Shown: positions 17,719 through 26,283 of the stretch, piece after piece
How positions within the stretch are numbered: position 1 is the first letter of the stretch
Layout: each line of letters begins with the position of its first letter
NCBI RefSeq assembly: GCF_006442815.1
Contig: NZ_VFVL01000016.1
Location: 62,001 to 126,000, forward strand
Direction: 5' to 3'
DNA: 64,000 bases
Source of the DNA: Mesorhizobium sp. B2-4-3
Lineage (GTDB): Bacteria > Pseudomonadota > Alphaproteobacteria > Rhizobiales > Rhizobiaceae
Position numbers and translations under genes: made by a program
The notes under the pieces: model-generated
The model's input: only the letters and a program-made list of their open reading frames with translations
The model's database searches: none
Told to the model about the DNA's origin: nothing

Positions 17719-18474
17719 TCAGGCGAAGGCCCAGATGTCCTCGGCCTGGAAGCCGACCTGGTAGCCGGCGGTCTTCAGCTTGACCACGACCTGGCCGATC
17801 TCGGCGGCCGGCAGCGCGCCGACCTCGACCTTGATCATGCCGGGGCGATAGCGCTCAAGATCGAGCTGTTCGAACACCATCCAGTCGGCGCCTTCGCAGT
17901 CGACCAGGAAGGCGTCGATGTGGGTAATGCCGTTACGGTCGAGCAGCGTCTGCAAGGTCTCCGACGGCACCTCGATATCCTTCAGATGCGGCGCGAACTT
18001 GTTGAAGTTGGCGTCCGCCTCGCCCCAGGCGTTCTTGCCCGACATCAGATTGGTGTCGGTGACCGACGAGCAGCCGATGAACTCGATCGGCAGCGTGCCG
18101 GCCTCGAGCGCGGCGGCATCGAAAGTGTGCACCGTGATCGTACCCTTGGTCCTCGTCACCGCAACCGGCTCGATGACGAAGCGTTCGGCATCCGGGTAAT
18201 TGGCGCGCAGCCGCTTCTGGTTATACGGGATCGGCTCCACCAGCATGGCGCGCGCCCGCGGGATGCGGTGCAACCAGGGTGTGACGTCGTCGAACAACGC
18301 GCCGTCGCAGGCGCCGACATTGACGATCTGGAAAGGTCTGCCACCACCGAAGCGTGCCTTCAGCGCAGCCTTGGCGAGGAACTTCGTGCCGCGCAGCGCT
18401 GGTCCGCGATCGAGCAGGCCGCTGGGCAGGCCGAGCGACAGGAAGATGCGCGCCAGGTTGGAAAGCGAGCTCAT
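17719..18474 (-). CDS. FkbM-family methyltransferase
   Basis: The 251-residue product has a class-I SAM fold: IVNVGACDGALFDDV near residues 50-64 is the SAM-binding loop, and IDAFLVDCEGADWMVFEQ near 195-212 is the FkbM-family signature. Family members O-methylate sugars on antibiotics, glycolipids and surface glycans. The ATG overlaps the stop of the upstream membrane glycosyltransferase-like gene by 4 bp (ATGA), so the two products are translationally coupled. It is the last gene of the seven-gene block starting at 25560, and I infer it methylates the sugar made or transferred by that block. Confidence 0.85.
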   Translation of the reverse strand: MSSLSNLARIFLSLGLPSGLLDRGPALRGTKFLAKAALKARFGGGRPFQIVNVGACDGALFDDVTPWLHRIPRARAMLVEPIPYNQKRLRANYPDAERFVIEPVAVTRTKGTITVHTFDAAALEAGTLPIEFIGCSSVTDTNLMSGKNAWGEADANFNKFAPHLKDIEVPSETLQTLLDRNGITHIDAFLVDCEGADWMVFEQLDLERYRPGMIKVEVGALPAAEIGQVVVKLKTAGYQVGFQAEDIWAFA

Positions 18475-19703
18475 GACTTGTCTCCGGAAATGACCTGCAG
18501 CGCAGCGCGTCGGCCGCTTTGGCTTGCCGATGCCCACAGCGCCATGAGCGGCGCAACGAGCAGGAGGAAGGGCGGCAGAAGGTTGGGAAAATAGATGCGG
18601 GTGTCGTGGATCGGGAAGACGGCGAACTTCGCCAGCGCGCCAAGCACGAGCGCCGCCAGCAGGATGCCTGCGCGGCGGTCGAGCCCGAAGCCGGCACGGT
18701 TCAAGCCGAACCAGCCGGCCAAGGCCAGCACCGAAACGCCGACCCAGTTGTTGACGCTGATGGCGCGCACGACTGAGGCGGCGAAGGCCTTGAGGTAGGC
18801 CGCTATCGAAAACGGCGGCTCGAACCCGTCCATATTGTAGTGCTGCTCGATGCTGGAAAACCAAAGATGCGGCCACCAGCCCGGATGCTGGGCCCAGTGC
18901 GAAATGGCGAAATAGGCGATGAAGGACGCGGCAAAGCCGGCCAGCGCCCCCCACGCCCTCTCGCGAAAAGCGACGAGCAGCACCGCGAAAATGGCGAGGA
19001 AGACGATGTTGTCGGGCCTGGCCATGAACGCCAGGAAAAGCAGGACCGCCGTCGCCGCCTCGCGCTTGCGCATATAGGCGAAGAGCCCACCCAGGAATAG
19101 CGCCGAGCACAAGAGGTCCGGCGTCGAAGCGCGTGCCGCGTCGCCGAAATCGGCCATGATCAGGATCGCGCCGACCACGGGCGCCAGCGCCAGCGCGCCT
19201 TGCGCGCGCAGCCAGGCGAGCGCGACGGCGCCGAACAGAAGCACCGAAAACACCTGCACCAGCCGCATCGCCTCGACCGGCGAGACAGCATGGCTGAGAC
19301 CGGACAGGATCTCGGCATAGAGGAACTTGATCCGGTACATGCCGAGCAACGAATGGAAGTCTGCCGCGTTTTCGCTCATATGGCTGCGGAAGCCGCCGCC
19401 ATCGTCGCTCAGCGCCTTGTAATCGCCGGCCGGCACGCCGGCCTTGACCGTGCTGTAGGCATAGTCGTGCAGCGCCTGCGGATCGGGATAGGCGCCCTCC
19501 TCGGCGATCGCCAGATAAGGCAGCATGTCCCAATTGGCGTCGGGCATGAACCAGGCGGTCGCGGCGGTGAGCAGGATATAGAGCGAAAAGGCGATCGCCC
19601 CGATCGGCGCCGCCCATTTCGCGTAAGCCCCCTCGCCCAACGCCAGACCGGCGCCGGTCAGCCGTTCCAGCGGATTGGTCGGAGCGGACGGCTTGGTCAG
19701 CAT
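18471..19703 (-). CDS. GT-C-like polytopic membrane protein, probable lipid-linked sugar transferase
   Basis: The 410-residue product has about nine to ten transmembrane segments. After the first one (residues 33-52) comes an acidic loop, DANWDML, with Asp55 and Asp59. An acidic pair in the first outer loop is the hallmark of GT-C glycosyltransferases, which use polyprenyl-phosphate sugars. A large soluble loop (about 65-120) follows. I do not recognise the exact family. The gene starts 12 bases after the aminotransferase stop, with AGAGG in the gap, and overlaps the FkbM gene. In this context it is the best candidate to transfer the pentose made by the UbiA/DprE1-like genes. That is inference. 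Confidence 0.7.
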   Translation of the reverse strand: MLTKPSAPTNPLERLTGAGLALGEGAYAKWAAPIGAIAFSLYILLTAATAWFMPDANWDMLPYLAIAEEGAYPDPQALHDYAYSTVKAGVPAGDYKALSDDGGGFRSHMSENAADFHSLLGMYRIKFLYAEILSGLSHAVSPVEAMRLVQVFSVLLFGAVALAWLRAQGALALAPVVGAILIMADFGDAARASTPDLLCSALFLGGLFAYMRKREAATAVLLFLAFMARPDNIVFLAIFAVLLVAFRERAWGALAGFAASFIAYFAISHWAQHPGWWPHLWFSSIEQHYNMDGFEPPFSIAAYLKAFAASVVRAISVNNWVGVSVLALAGWFGLNRAGFGLDRRAGILLAALVLGALAKFAVFPIHDTRIYFPNLLPPFLLLVAPLMALWASASQSGRRAALQVISGDKS

Positions 19704-19715
19704 GCTCAGCGGCCT

Positions 19716-21191
19716 CTATTTGCCGACCTGGCTTTTCACGAAATCCTTCACGATCGCCACGATGCCGCGCGACAACAGGCTGTCGAAGGCATCGACGAAG
19801 CGGTCGACATGCTCGGGCTGGCAGATCAGCGGCGGCTCGAGCCGGATGACGTTGCGGTTGTATTCTGTGAAGGCGACGAGCACGTCGTAGTCGCGCAGCA
19901 GCAGCGAGCCGACGAAGCCCGACAGCGAGCCCTTCAGCTTGTCGTCGAGCACGCTGACGACCGGACGCAGCACCATCGGCAGGGTCTGCGAGAAATCGTG
20001 GAACTCGAGCCCGATCATGAAACCCTTGCCGCGCACGTCCTTGATGATCTTTGGATATTTCTCCTTGAGCGCCCGCAACCGCTGCAGAAGGTACTCGCCC
20101 GTCGAGGCGGCGTTGTCGATCAGGCCTTCGTCATAGAGCACGTTGATGCCCTCGATCGCGGTGACGCAGGCCTCGCCCATGCCGCCGAAGGTCGCCATCG
20201 CATGGATCATCGCCGTCTTCGGCGTGCCATAGGCCTTCATGTAGACGTCGCGCTTGGCGATCATGGCGCCGACCGCCGCCTTGCCGGCGCCCAGCGATTT
20301 CGCCAGCGCCGTCACGTCCGGCACCACGCCATAATGCTCGAAAGCATAGAAGCGGCCCGAGCGGCCATAGCCGCACTGCACCTCGTCAGCCACCCACAGC
20401 ACGCCATGCTGGTCGCAAAGCGCGCGCAGCTTCTGCCAATATTGCGCCGGCGCCTGGATGATGCCGCCGCCGCCCTGGATGGTTTCCAAGACGATGACGC
20501 CGATCTCGGGATCGCTCTTGAACAGCCGCTCGACGGCGTCGATGTCGGCAAAGGGAACGCGCACGACATTGTCGGCGACCTTGAAGTCGGCGCGGTAGAG
20601 CTGACCGTCGGTGATCGCCAGCACGCCCTTGGTCTTGCCGTGGAAGGAATTCTCGGCATAGACGACCTTCGGTCGCTTCGGGCCGGCGGCGCGCTCGGCG
20701 AGCTTCACCGCCGCCTCCATCGCTTCCGAGCCGGAGGAGCCGAGGAACACCATGTCGAGGTCGCCGGGCGAGCACTTGGCAATGTTGTGCGCCAGCGCCC
20801 CCGCATATTGCGACATGAAGGCGATGGCTATTTCCTGGCGCTTCTCCTCCTGGAACTTTTTCCGCGCTTCCAGGATGCGCGGATGGTTGTGGCCGAAGGC
20901 GAGCGAGCCGAAGCCGCCGAAGAAGTCGAGGATCTTGCGGCCGTTCTGGTCGATGTAGAACATGCCCTCGGCGCGCTCGATCTTGATCTTGTGGAAGCCG
21001 AGCAGCTTCATGAAATGCAGCTGTCCAGGATTGAGATGCGCCTTGAACAGGTCGGTGATGCGAGCGACATCCAGCGCCTTGGCCTGCTCGACGCTGATCA
21101 GGTCGGGCTTGGCGATGGTCGCCGGTGACAGCGCCGGCGCATCGACCAGCGTGCGCGTTCCGGGATGTTCCGGCTTGGCCATGACGGTCAT
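19716..21191 (-). CDS. Class-III PLP aminotransferase
   Basis: The 491-residue product has the class-III fold: FFGGFGSLAFGHNHP near the N-terminus, GSSGSEAMEAAVKLA, the PLP-binding WVADEVQCGYGRSG, and the Schiff-base Lys in ALAKSLGAGKAAVG. It is longer at the N-terminus (about 50 extra residues) than ornithine aminotransferases. The segment LNPGQLHFMKLLGF before the core recalls aminotransferases of lipid or hopanoid modification loci such as HpnO, but that is only an impression. GGGAG lies nine bases before the ATG at 21191. In this operon it could aminate a keto-sugar on a polyprenyl carrier. Amino-acid substrates cannot be excluded. Confidence 0.85.
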   Translation of the reverse strand: MTVMAKPEHPGTRTLVDAPALSPATIAKPDLISVEQAKALDVARITDLFKAHLNPGQLHFMKLLGFHKIKIERAEGMFYIDQNGRKILDFFGGFGSLAFGHNHPRILEARKKFQEEKRQEIAIAFMSQYAGALAHNIAKCSPGDLDMVFLGSSGSEAMEAAVKLAERAAGPKRPKVVYAENSFHGKTKGVLAITDGQLYRADFKVADNVVRVPFADIDAVERLFKSDPEIGVIVLETIQGGGGIIQAPAQYWQKLRALCDQHGVLWVADEVQCGYGRSGRFYAFEHYGVVPDVTALAKSLGAGKAAVGAMIAKRDVYMKAYGTPKTAMIHAMATFGGMGEACVTAIEGINVLYDEGLIDNAASTGEYLLQRLRALKEKYPKIIKDVRGKGFMIGLEFHDFSQTLPMVLRPVVSVLDDKLKGSLSGFVGSLLLRDYDVLVAFTEYNRNVIRLEPPLICQPEHVDRFVDAFDSLLSRGIVAIVKDFVKSQVGK

Positions 21192-21213
21192 CTGAAAAAT
21201 CTCCCTTCGCGCT

Positions 21214-22221
21214 CTATTCGGCGGGAACGTGTCTGGTGGCGACGGCGTGGCCGTCCTTCTTGGCGCGATATTCGCCGTAGGCTGCGATCAGCATGTCCTC
21301 GTCGCGATATTGCGGCACCCAGCCGAGCTGGCGCTCGGCCTTGGACACGTCGAGCACGCATTCCTCGTCGGCGATCAGATACTGTTCCGGATCCATGATC
21401 GGCATGTTCAACAGGTCGAGCAGGTCGAGCGTGCGCTTGACCGCCCAGCCGGGCGTCGGCAGCAGGATCGACCTCGAGCCGGCATGTTTGATCAGGTCGC
21501 CGAGCAGTTTTTTGACCGGCGGCGGATTGAGCGAGCCGAGATTATAGGCTTCGTTCGGCACGCCGGCTTTCCAGGCCGCGCGGGCGGCTTCCGCGCAGTC
21601 GAACACCGAGATGAACTGGTAGGGATTCCGGCCCGAACCGATCATCGGCACCGGAAGATTCCAGTCGATCAGCTTGAATAGCTTTTCCAGGATGCCGAGG
21701 CGGCCGGGCCCGATGATCAGGCGCGGCCTGAACAGCGAGATCGACATGCCGCGCATGCGCCATTCGGCGGCGAGCTCCTCGGTCTTCAGCTTCGACAGCC
21801 CGTACTCGCCGAGCGGCGAGACCGGATGTTCCTCGGTCATCGGCATCGTGATCGTATGACCGTAGATCATGTCGGTCGTGTAGTGGACGAGCTTCGAGGC
21901 GCCTGCCTTGTCCATCGCCTGCATGATGTTCTCGGTGCCGTGGAAATTCACCGGGAAGAAGAAATCATGCCGCTTGGCGCGCACCTGGATCGGCGACAGC
22001 ATCTTGGCCGACAGATTGTAGACCATGTCGTCGGCCTTGAGCCCGACCGCCGCGACCGAGGCCGGATCGGTGACGTCGCATGTAATGAAGCGCACCGAGC
22101 GGTAATGCGGCAGGTCGCTCTTCACGATGTCGGCGACGACGACGGTCTCGCCGTCCGCGACAAGCTTGGGGGCAAGGTGGCGGCCGACGAAGCCGTCGCC
22201 GCCGAAAATCACATGTCTCAT
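21214..22221 (-). CDS. NAD-dependent epimerase/dehydratase-family protein (extended SDR)
   Basis: The 335-residue product has the Rossmann motif GGDGFVG at residues 7-13 and the catalytic set typical of extended SDRs: a Thr pair in VHYTTDMIYG and the YGLSK Tyr-Lys pair, 25-30 residues later. Relatives interconvert or reduce nucleotide- or lipid-linked sugars. The gene overlaps the small DMT gene upstream by 4 bp and is followed by the aminotransferase after 22 bases. In the block it could do the reduction that DprE2 performs in arabinose-phospholipid synthesis, although DprE2 itself is a shorter classical SDR. Specificity is unknown. Confidence 0.83.
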   Translation of the reverse strand: MRHVIFGGDGFVGRHLAPKLVADGETVVVADIVKSDLPHYRSVRFITCDVTDPASVAAVGLKADDMVYNLSAKMLSPIQVRAKRHDFFFPVNFHGTENIMQAMDKAGASKLVHYTTDMIYGHTITMPMTEEHPVSPLGEYGLSKLKTEELAAEWRMRGMSISLFRPRLIIGPGRLGILEKLFKLIDWNLPVPMIGSGRNPYQFISVFDCAEAARAAWKAGVPNEAYNLGSLNPPPVKKLLGDLIKHAGSRSILLPTPGWAVKRTLDLLDLLNMPIMDPEQYLIADEECVLDVSKAERQLGWVPQYRDEDMLIAAYGEYRAKKDGHAVATRHVPAE

Positions 22222-22652
22222 CGAACGATCTCGCTTGTGCCGATCTTGTCGGGGGTGATGGATGCGGTCTGGTCCTCATGCCCGCAGCCACTTTGCGCGA
22301 TCAGGATCGTGCCGACGCAGATGCAGGCGATGCCGGCGATGCGCCAGCCATTGAGGTCCTCGCGGAAGACGAAATAGGCGAAGATCGCCACGGCGACATA
22401 GGCGAGGCTGAGGAACGGATAGGCGAAGCTGAGCTCGACCTTGGACAGCACATAAAGATGCGACACCATCGAGATGACGAAGGTGCAGAGGCCCAGGAAC
22501 ACCCAGGGGCTGAACACGATCTGCAGGAGCTTGACGAGCGGATTGACGCCTTCGAAGGAGATCGGGCCCATCGACATCATGCCCTGCTTCAGCATCAGCT
22601 GCGCCGCGGCATTGGTCATGACCGTAAAGAGAATGAAGATTATGTATTTCAT
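22218..22652 (-). CDS. Small EamA/DMT-type four-helix membrane protein
   Basis: The 144-residue product has four hydrophobic helices and the small-DMT features KYIIFILFTVMTNAAAQLML in helix 1 and SFAYPFLSLAYVAVAIFAY in helix 3. ArnE/ArnF, which flip undecaprenyl-phosphate aminoarabinose, have the same size and fold. The ATG at 22652 is preferred; the frame upstream encodes 77 polar residues with no homology-like pattern. It overlaps the SDR gene start by 4 bp. Position inside a polyprenyl-sugar block makes a lipid-sugar flippase role attractive, but the C-terminal 20 residues are polar and unusual. A 122-base gap separates it from the oxidase gene. Confidence 0.8.
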   Translation of the reverse strand: MKYIIFILFTVMTNAAAQLMLKQGMMSMGPISFEGVNPLVKLLQIVFSPWVFLGLCTFVISMVSHLYVLSKVELSFAYPFLSLAYVAVAIFAYFVFREDLNGWRIAGIACICVGTILIAQSGCGHEDQTASITPDKIGTSEIVR

Positions 22653-22774
22653 TGTTGCCACCCGCCCCGTGGGCGGTCCTATTACAAACCTGCAAATATT
22701 TCGTGAAGCCCGGATGGTATTTTGCGTAAACCATAGCGTAACACTTCGTTTACCATGATTTATTCGACTTTTAT

Positions 22775-24127
22775 CTATTCCGCGGCTTCCGAAACTCCAC
22801 TCCTTACATCCAGTCTTTTCGCCGTCCGCGCCCAGAAGCTCGACAGGAAGGCTGGGTCGCGGAGCGCCTCCAGCCGCTGCCATCGCGGGAACGACGCGGC
22901 AAAGATTTCAGGCTCCATCCGGGCGTCCTTGTAGGGATTCACCGCCCCACCCGCCTCGACGGCGATGCGGTCGAGCTCGGCAAGCAGTCGCAACGTCCTT
23001 TCGCCCCGGTTGGGGAAATCGAGCGTCAGCGTGTAGCCCGGCCGCGGGAACGACAGCAGCGCCGGCGAGCGGACGTCGCCGAAGCGCTTGAGCACGGTCA
23101 GGAACGATCCCTCGCCCGCCCGCCGTGCCGCCTCGAGCAGCGCCGGCACGATGCGGCGCGCATTTGCCTCCGGCACCACGCTCTGGTGCTGGAAAAGCCC
23201 GCGCGGCCCGTAGAGCCGGTTCCAGTCGCGGATGCCGTCGAGCGGAAAGAAGAAACCCTGATAGCCCGCCTGGCGCGGAGCCGCGGACTTGCCCTTTTTC
23301 CAACGGTAGACCGCGTTGAAGGTCGCGAGGAAAGGCCGGTTGAGGACGTTGAATGGCGGCTGCACCGGCACGGAGAGCCGGCTGCCGGCGCGCACGGCGG
23401 CGTGCGAGCCGTGCTCGGCGTGGTTGCCGGTGAACAAAAGGCCGCGCCCGCGCCTTTTGCCCCCGGCAAGCTGATCGATCCAGGCGACGGCATATTCGTT
23501 GGCCTGGTCGGCAGCCTCGGCAAGATCGAAGAATTCGCCGAGATCGCGAAACCGCGTCGCCTTTTCCGTTATGTCGAGCGAGGGCACCCGCATCAGCTTG
23601 ATCGATGCCGAAAGGATAAGCCCGGTCAGCCCCATTCCGCCGATCGTTGCCGCGAACAGACGGACATTGTCTGTCTGCGAGCAGCGATAGGTCCGGCCGT
23701 CGGACCGAAGCAGCGTCAAGGTCTCGACGTGGCAGCCGAAGGTGCCGCGCCGATGGTGGTTCTTGCCATGGACGTCGTTGGCGATCGCGCCGCCCAGCGT
23801 GACGAACTGCGTGCCTGGAACCACGGCCGGAAAGAAGCCGTAGGGCGCGGCATAAGCGATGATGTCGCAAAGCAGCGTCCCGGCATCCGCTTCGAGCACG
23901 CCTGTCTCGGCGTTGAAGGAACGGATGCGGTTGAGCGGCCGCATGTCGACCACCATGCCGGCATCGTTTTGGCAACTGTCGCCATAGGAGCGGCCATTGC
24001 CGTAGCCGAGCAGCGATCCGGCTTTCGCCTCGCCGCGCTTCAGCAAGGCGATCGCCTCGTCCGTCGGGATCGCCTTGCGCGCCGGCGCCGTCGCCAGTCC
24101 GAAGCTGCCGAAGCGCTCGTTCCTCAT
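22775..24127 (-). CDS. DprE1-like FAD-binding oxidoreductase
   Basis: The 450-residue product belongs to the PCMH-type FAD oxidases. LGYGNGRSYGDSCQND near residue 40 is the pyrophosphate loop, followed by TQFVTLGGAIANDVHGKNHH. This is the pattern of DprE1, which oxidises decaprenyl-phosphoryl-ribose to its 2-keto form. The start is the ATG at 24127, six bases after GGAGG, forming TGATG with the stop of the HAD-UbiA gene; a GTG one codon earlier is possible. Being coupled to a DPPR synthase-like gene makes the polyprenyl-ribose oxidase role much more likely than a generic D-lactate or sugar-lactone oxidase. The DprE2-type partner is not obvious nearby. Confidence 0.85.
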   Translation of the reverse strand: MRNERFGSFGLATAPARKAIPTDEAIALLKRGEAKAGSLLGYGNGRSYGDSCQNDAGMVVDMRPLNRIRSFNAETGVLEADAGTLLCDIIAYAAPYGFFPAVVPGTQFVTLGGAIANDVHGKNHHRRGTFGCHVETLTLLRSDGRTYRCSQTDNVRLFAATIGGMGLTGLILSASIKLMRVPSLDITEKATRFRDLGEFFDLAEAADQANEYAVAWIDQLAGGKRRGRGLLFTGNHAEHGSHAAVRAGSRLSVPVQPPFNVLNRPFLATFNAVYRWKKGKSAAPRQAGYQGFFFPLDGIRDWNRLYGPRGLFQHQSVVPEANARRIVPALLEAARRAGEGSFLTVLKRFGDVRSPALLSFPRPGYTLTLDFPNRGERTLRLLAELDRIAVEAGGAVNPYKDARMEPEIFAASFPRWQRLEALRDPAFLSSFWARTAKRLDVRSGVSEAAE

Positions 24128-25560
24128 CACCAGCCTCCGGCGACGAGGAAGACCGCGCCGATGGCGACGACGATCTGGCTGCGCCAGTCGCGGATGATGA
24201 AGACGACCGGATCGTCATGCATCTCGTCGCGCCGGGCGAGGATCCAGACGCGCATCGTCAGGTAGAGCACGATCGGCGCCAGCGGCCATATCATCCAGGG
24301 ATGCGGATAGAGCTCGCGCACCGCCGGGCTGTCCATATAGAGCGCCAGGACCAGCGCCGAGGAAAAGGCGGAGGCCATGCCGGCCTGGGCGACGATTTCC
24401 TGGTCCTCGGTGCGATAGCCACGACCGGCGATGCGTTCGCCCGGGGGAATGGCCGTGGTGCGCAGTTCGACAAACCGCTTCACCAGCGCCAGCGACAGGA
24501 AGAAGAAGATCGAAAAGGCGAGCAGCCAGAAGGAGACGTCGACGCCGGTGGCCGCCGCGCCCGCCAGCACGCGGATCGTGTAGAGGCCCGCAAGCGTCAG
24601 CACGTCGACCAGAAGCATGCGCTTGAACGACAGCGAATAGGCGGTGGTGACGACCATATAGCCTAAAAGCACGCCGAGGAATTCGATCGGCAGGAACAGG
24701 CCGGCGACGATGCCGATCGCGAGCAGCGCGACGATCGCGCCGAGACCGAACGGAATGGACAATGCACCGCTGGCGAAGGGCCGGTTGCGCTTTGTCGGAT
24801 GCTTGCGATCGAGCGCCAGGTCGAAGAAATCGTTGAGGATATAGATGGCGGACGCCACGGCGCTGAAGGAGACGAACGCCAGCAGGCACTGCCAGATCAT
24901 GTTCGGGTTGAAATATTCGTGCGACAGCACCATCGGCACGGCGATCAGCGCATTCTTCAGCCACTGATGCATGCGCAGCATCTTGACGTAGGTCCTCAGC
25001 GTCGGCTTCGGCGCGGGCATGGCCTCGGCGCTATGCGCCGCCTGCCAGCGCCGGGCGCTGCGGTCGGGCGCCACCACGAGCGCGTTGCGCGCGGCGTCGA
25101 ACACTTTGAGGTCATGACGGCTGTTGCCGGCATAGTCGAAGCCCGCATCGCCATAGGCGGCGACAAGTGCCGCACATTTCCGGCCGGAGGTCATGTTGTG
25201 CGGGCCGTCGGTGGCCAGCACGCGATCGAAGATACCGAGATACGCCGCGATCGCCTCGGCGAACTTGCGCGGCGTTCCCGTCGCCAGCACGATCTTGCGA
25301 CCCTCCCGGTGCTCGGCGCGCAAGCGGTCGAGCAGGTCCTGGCGGTAGGGCAGCGAGGCCGGATCGATGTCGACGCGCCTGGCGATCTCCTGCTTCAGCC
25401 GTGCGGGCCCGCCGGTCAGCCAGAGCGGCACAAGAAAGAGATAGAGCGGGTTCTTCTTGAACAGGATGAACAGGCCTTCCCACAGAAGGTCCGTCGCAAT
25501 CAGCGTGCCGTCGAGATCGACCGCGAGCGGAATTGCGTTCCTGTCCGACCTCGCGTCCAT
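24127..25560 (-). CDS. HAD phosphatase-UbiA prenyltransferase fusion (polyprenyl-phosphate phosphoribosyltransferase-like)
   Basis: The 477-residue fusion starts with a HAD domain (about 10-175): nucleophile motif DLDGTL with Asp15 and Asp17, ATGTPRK, and GNSRHD with Asp150. A UbiA domain with about nine membrane helices follows (190-477). Its motif NDFFDLALDRKHPTKRNRP (Asn243 to Pro261) matches the Asp-rich motif of DPPR synthase (Rv3806c type), which puts 5-phosphoribose on polyprenyl phosphate. The HAD part could then remove the 5-phosphate. So one polypeptide may perform two successive steps, followed by the DprE1-like oxidase encoded next. First gene of the block. Similar fusions occur near rhizobial arabinosylation genes such as noeC. 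Confidence 0.87.
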   Translation of the reverse strand: MDARSDRNAIPLAVDLDGTLIATDLLWEGLFILFKKNPLYLFLVPLWLTGGPARLKQEIARRVDIDPASLPYRQDLLDRLRAEHREGRKIVLATGTPRKFAEAIAAYLGIFDRVLATDGPHNMTSGRKCAALVAAYGDAGFDYAGNSRHDLKVFDAARNALVVAPDRSARRWQAAHSAEAMPAPKPTLRTYVKMLRMHQWLKNALIAVPMVLSHEYFNPNMIWQCLLAFVSFSAVASAIYILNDFFDLALDRKHPTKRNRPFASGALSIPFGLGAIVALLAIGIVAGLFLPIEFLGVLLGYMVVTTAYSLSFKRMLLVDVLTLAGLYTIRVLAGAAATGVDVSFWLLAFSIFFFLSLALVKRFVELRTTAIPPGERIAGRGYRTEDQEIVAQAGMASAFSSALVLALYMDSPAVRELYPHPWMIWPLAPIVLYLTMRVWILARRDEMHDDPVVFIIRDWRSQIVVAIGAVFLVAGGW

Positions 25561-25762
25561 TGCCTGCCCCGATCGAGCGCAGGATCCCGAAACTCCGATC
25601 TCGGAACGGAACCATGCGCCAATTCAACCCACGCCGTATGCCGGCGTCCTCGGGTCGGATATAGCGGGTCATGACGCAGCGAACGTTAAAACGCCCGGTT
25701 GCAGTGCATTGTTATGCCGGTTTTTCGGCGCCATCGTTAAGCGACGGCTACCGGAAACGATA

Positions 25763-25788
25763 AAAGGCCGGACATCGGTCCGGCCTTT
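25763..25788 (-). terminator. Terminator after the small exported protein gene
   Basis: Perfect 11-base arms AAAGGCCGGAC and GTCCGGCCTTT around ATCG, followed by TTATC on the minus strand, lie 30 bases past the stop at 25819. Confidence 0.83.
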
Positions 25789-25818
25789 GCCAATCTTGCT
25801 GCGCCAATCCGTGGCGGA

Positions 25819-26082
25819 TTACTTGATGCGGGCCGCGCCGCCCGAAATTTCGACCGTTTCCGAGCCGGTCAGGGCTTCGAGGTCGCCATTGGGCAGGGTG
25901 ACGAAGCAGCCGTTCGAGCAGAATTCCACAGTCTCGCCGGCGGCAAGCGTCAGCTCGCTCTTGGCGCCGCCTTCGGTCACGACCAGGGTCCGCGTCTGAG
26001 CGTCCCTGTTGATCGCGCTGGCGGCGAAAGCCGAACCGCCCAGGGCCAGCAAAGCGATGGCGGCAACGACAGACTTCCACAT
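25819..26082 (-). CDS. Small exported protein with a Cys pair, 87 aa
   Basis: I start at the ATG at 26082 because it opens a clean signal peptide, MWKSVVAAIALLALGGSAFA; a longer frame upstream would bury it. The mature part, about 66 residues, is rich in Thr, Glu and Gly with a beta-strand-like pattern (TLVVTEGGAKSELTLAAGETVEF). It has two cysteines in CSNGC that could form a disulfide or bind metal. It then ends with a short hydrophobic/Gly stretch. I do not recognise the family. The gene is monocistronic with its own strong terminator, directly before the polyprenyl-pentose block on the same strand. Confidence 0.7.
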   Translation of the reverse strand: MWKSVVAAIALLALGGSAFAASAINRDAQTRTLVVTEGGAKSELTLAAGETVEFCSNGCFVTLPNGDLEALTGSETVEISGGAARIK

Positions 26083-26283
26083 TGCAATTCCGGTGTTCGC
26101 ACACCGCCTCTGTTCAAATTTGCAAGGCATTCTCGCCCTTTGCATCGAAGCTTATATGAGATGTTACCTGAACCGCAACTGAATGCCGCATTCATGCCAC
26201 AATCGGTTTCGCCTCCGCGCCCCTGTTAATTTCGGCGGCCGGTCCGATATGATGCCGGGCGAAGCGAGGACGAGGCGAGCACA

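Noticed and set aside
19200..21128. A 642-codon plus-strand open frame
   Set aside because: Shadow of the aminotransferase and GT genes; composition is that of antisense high-GC frames.
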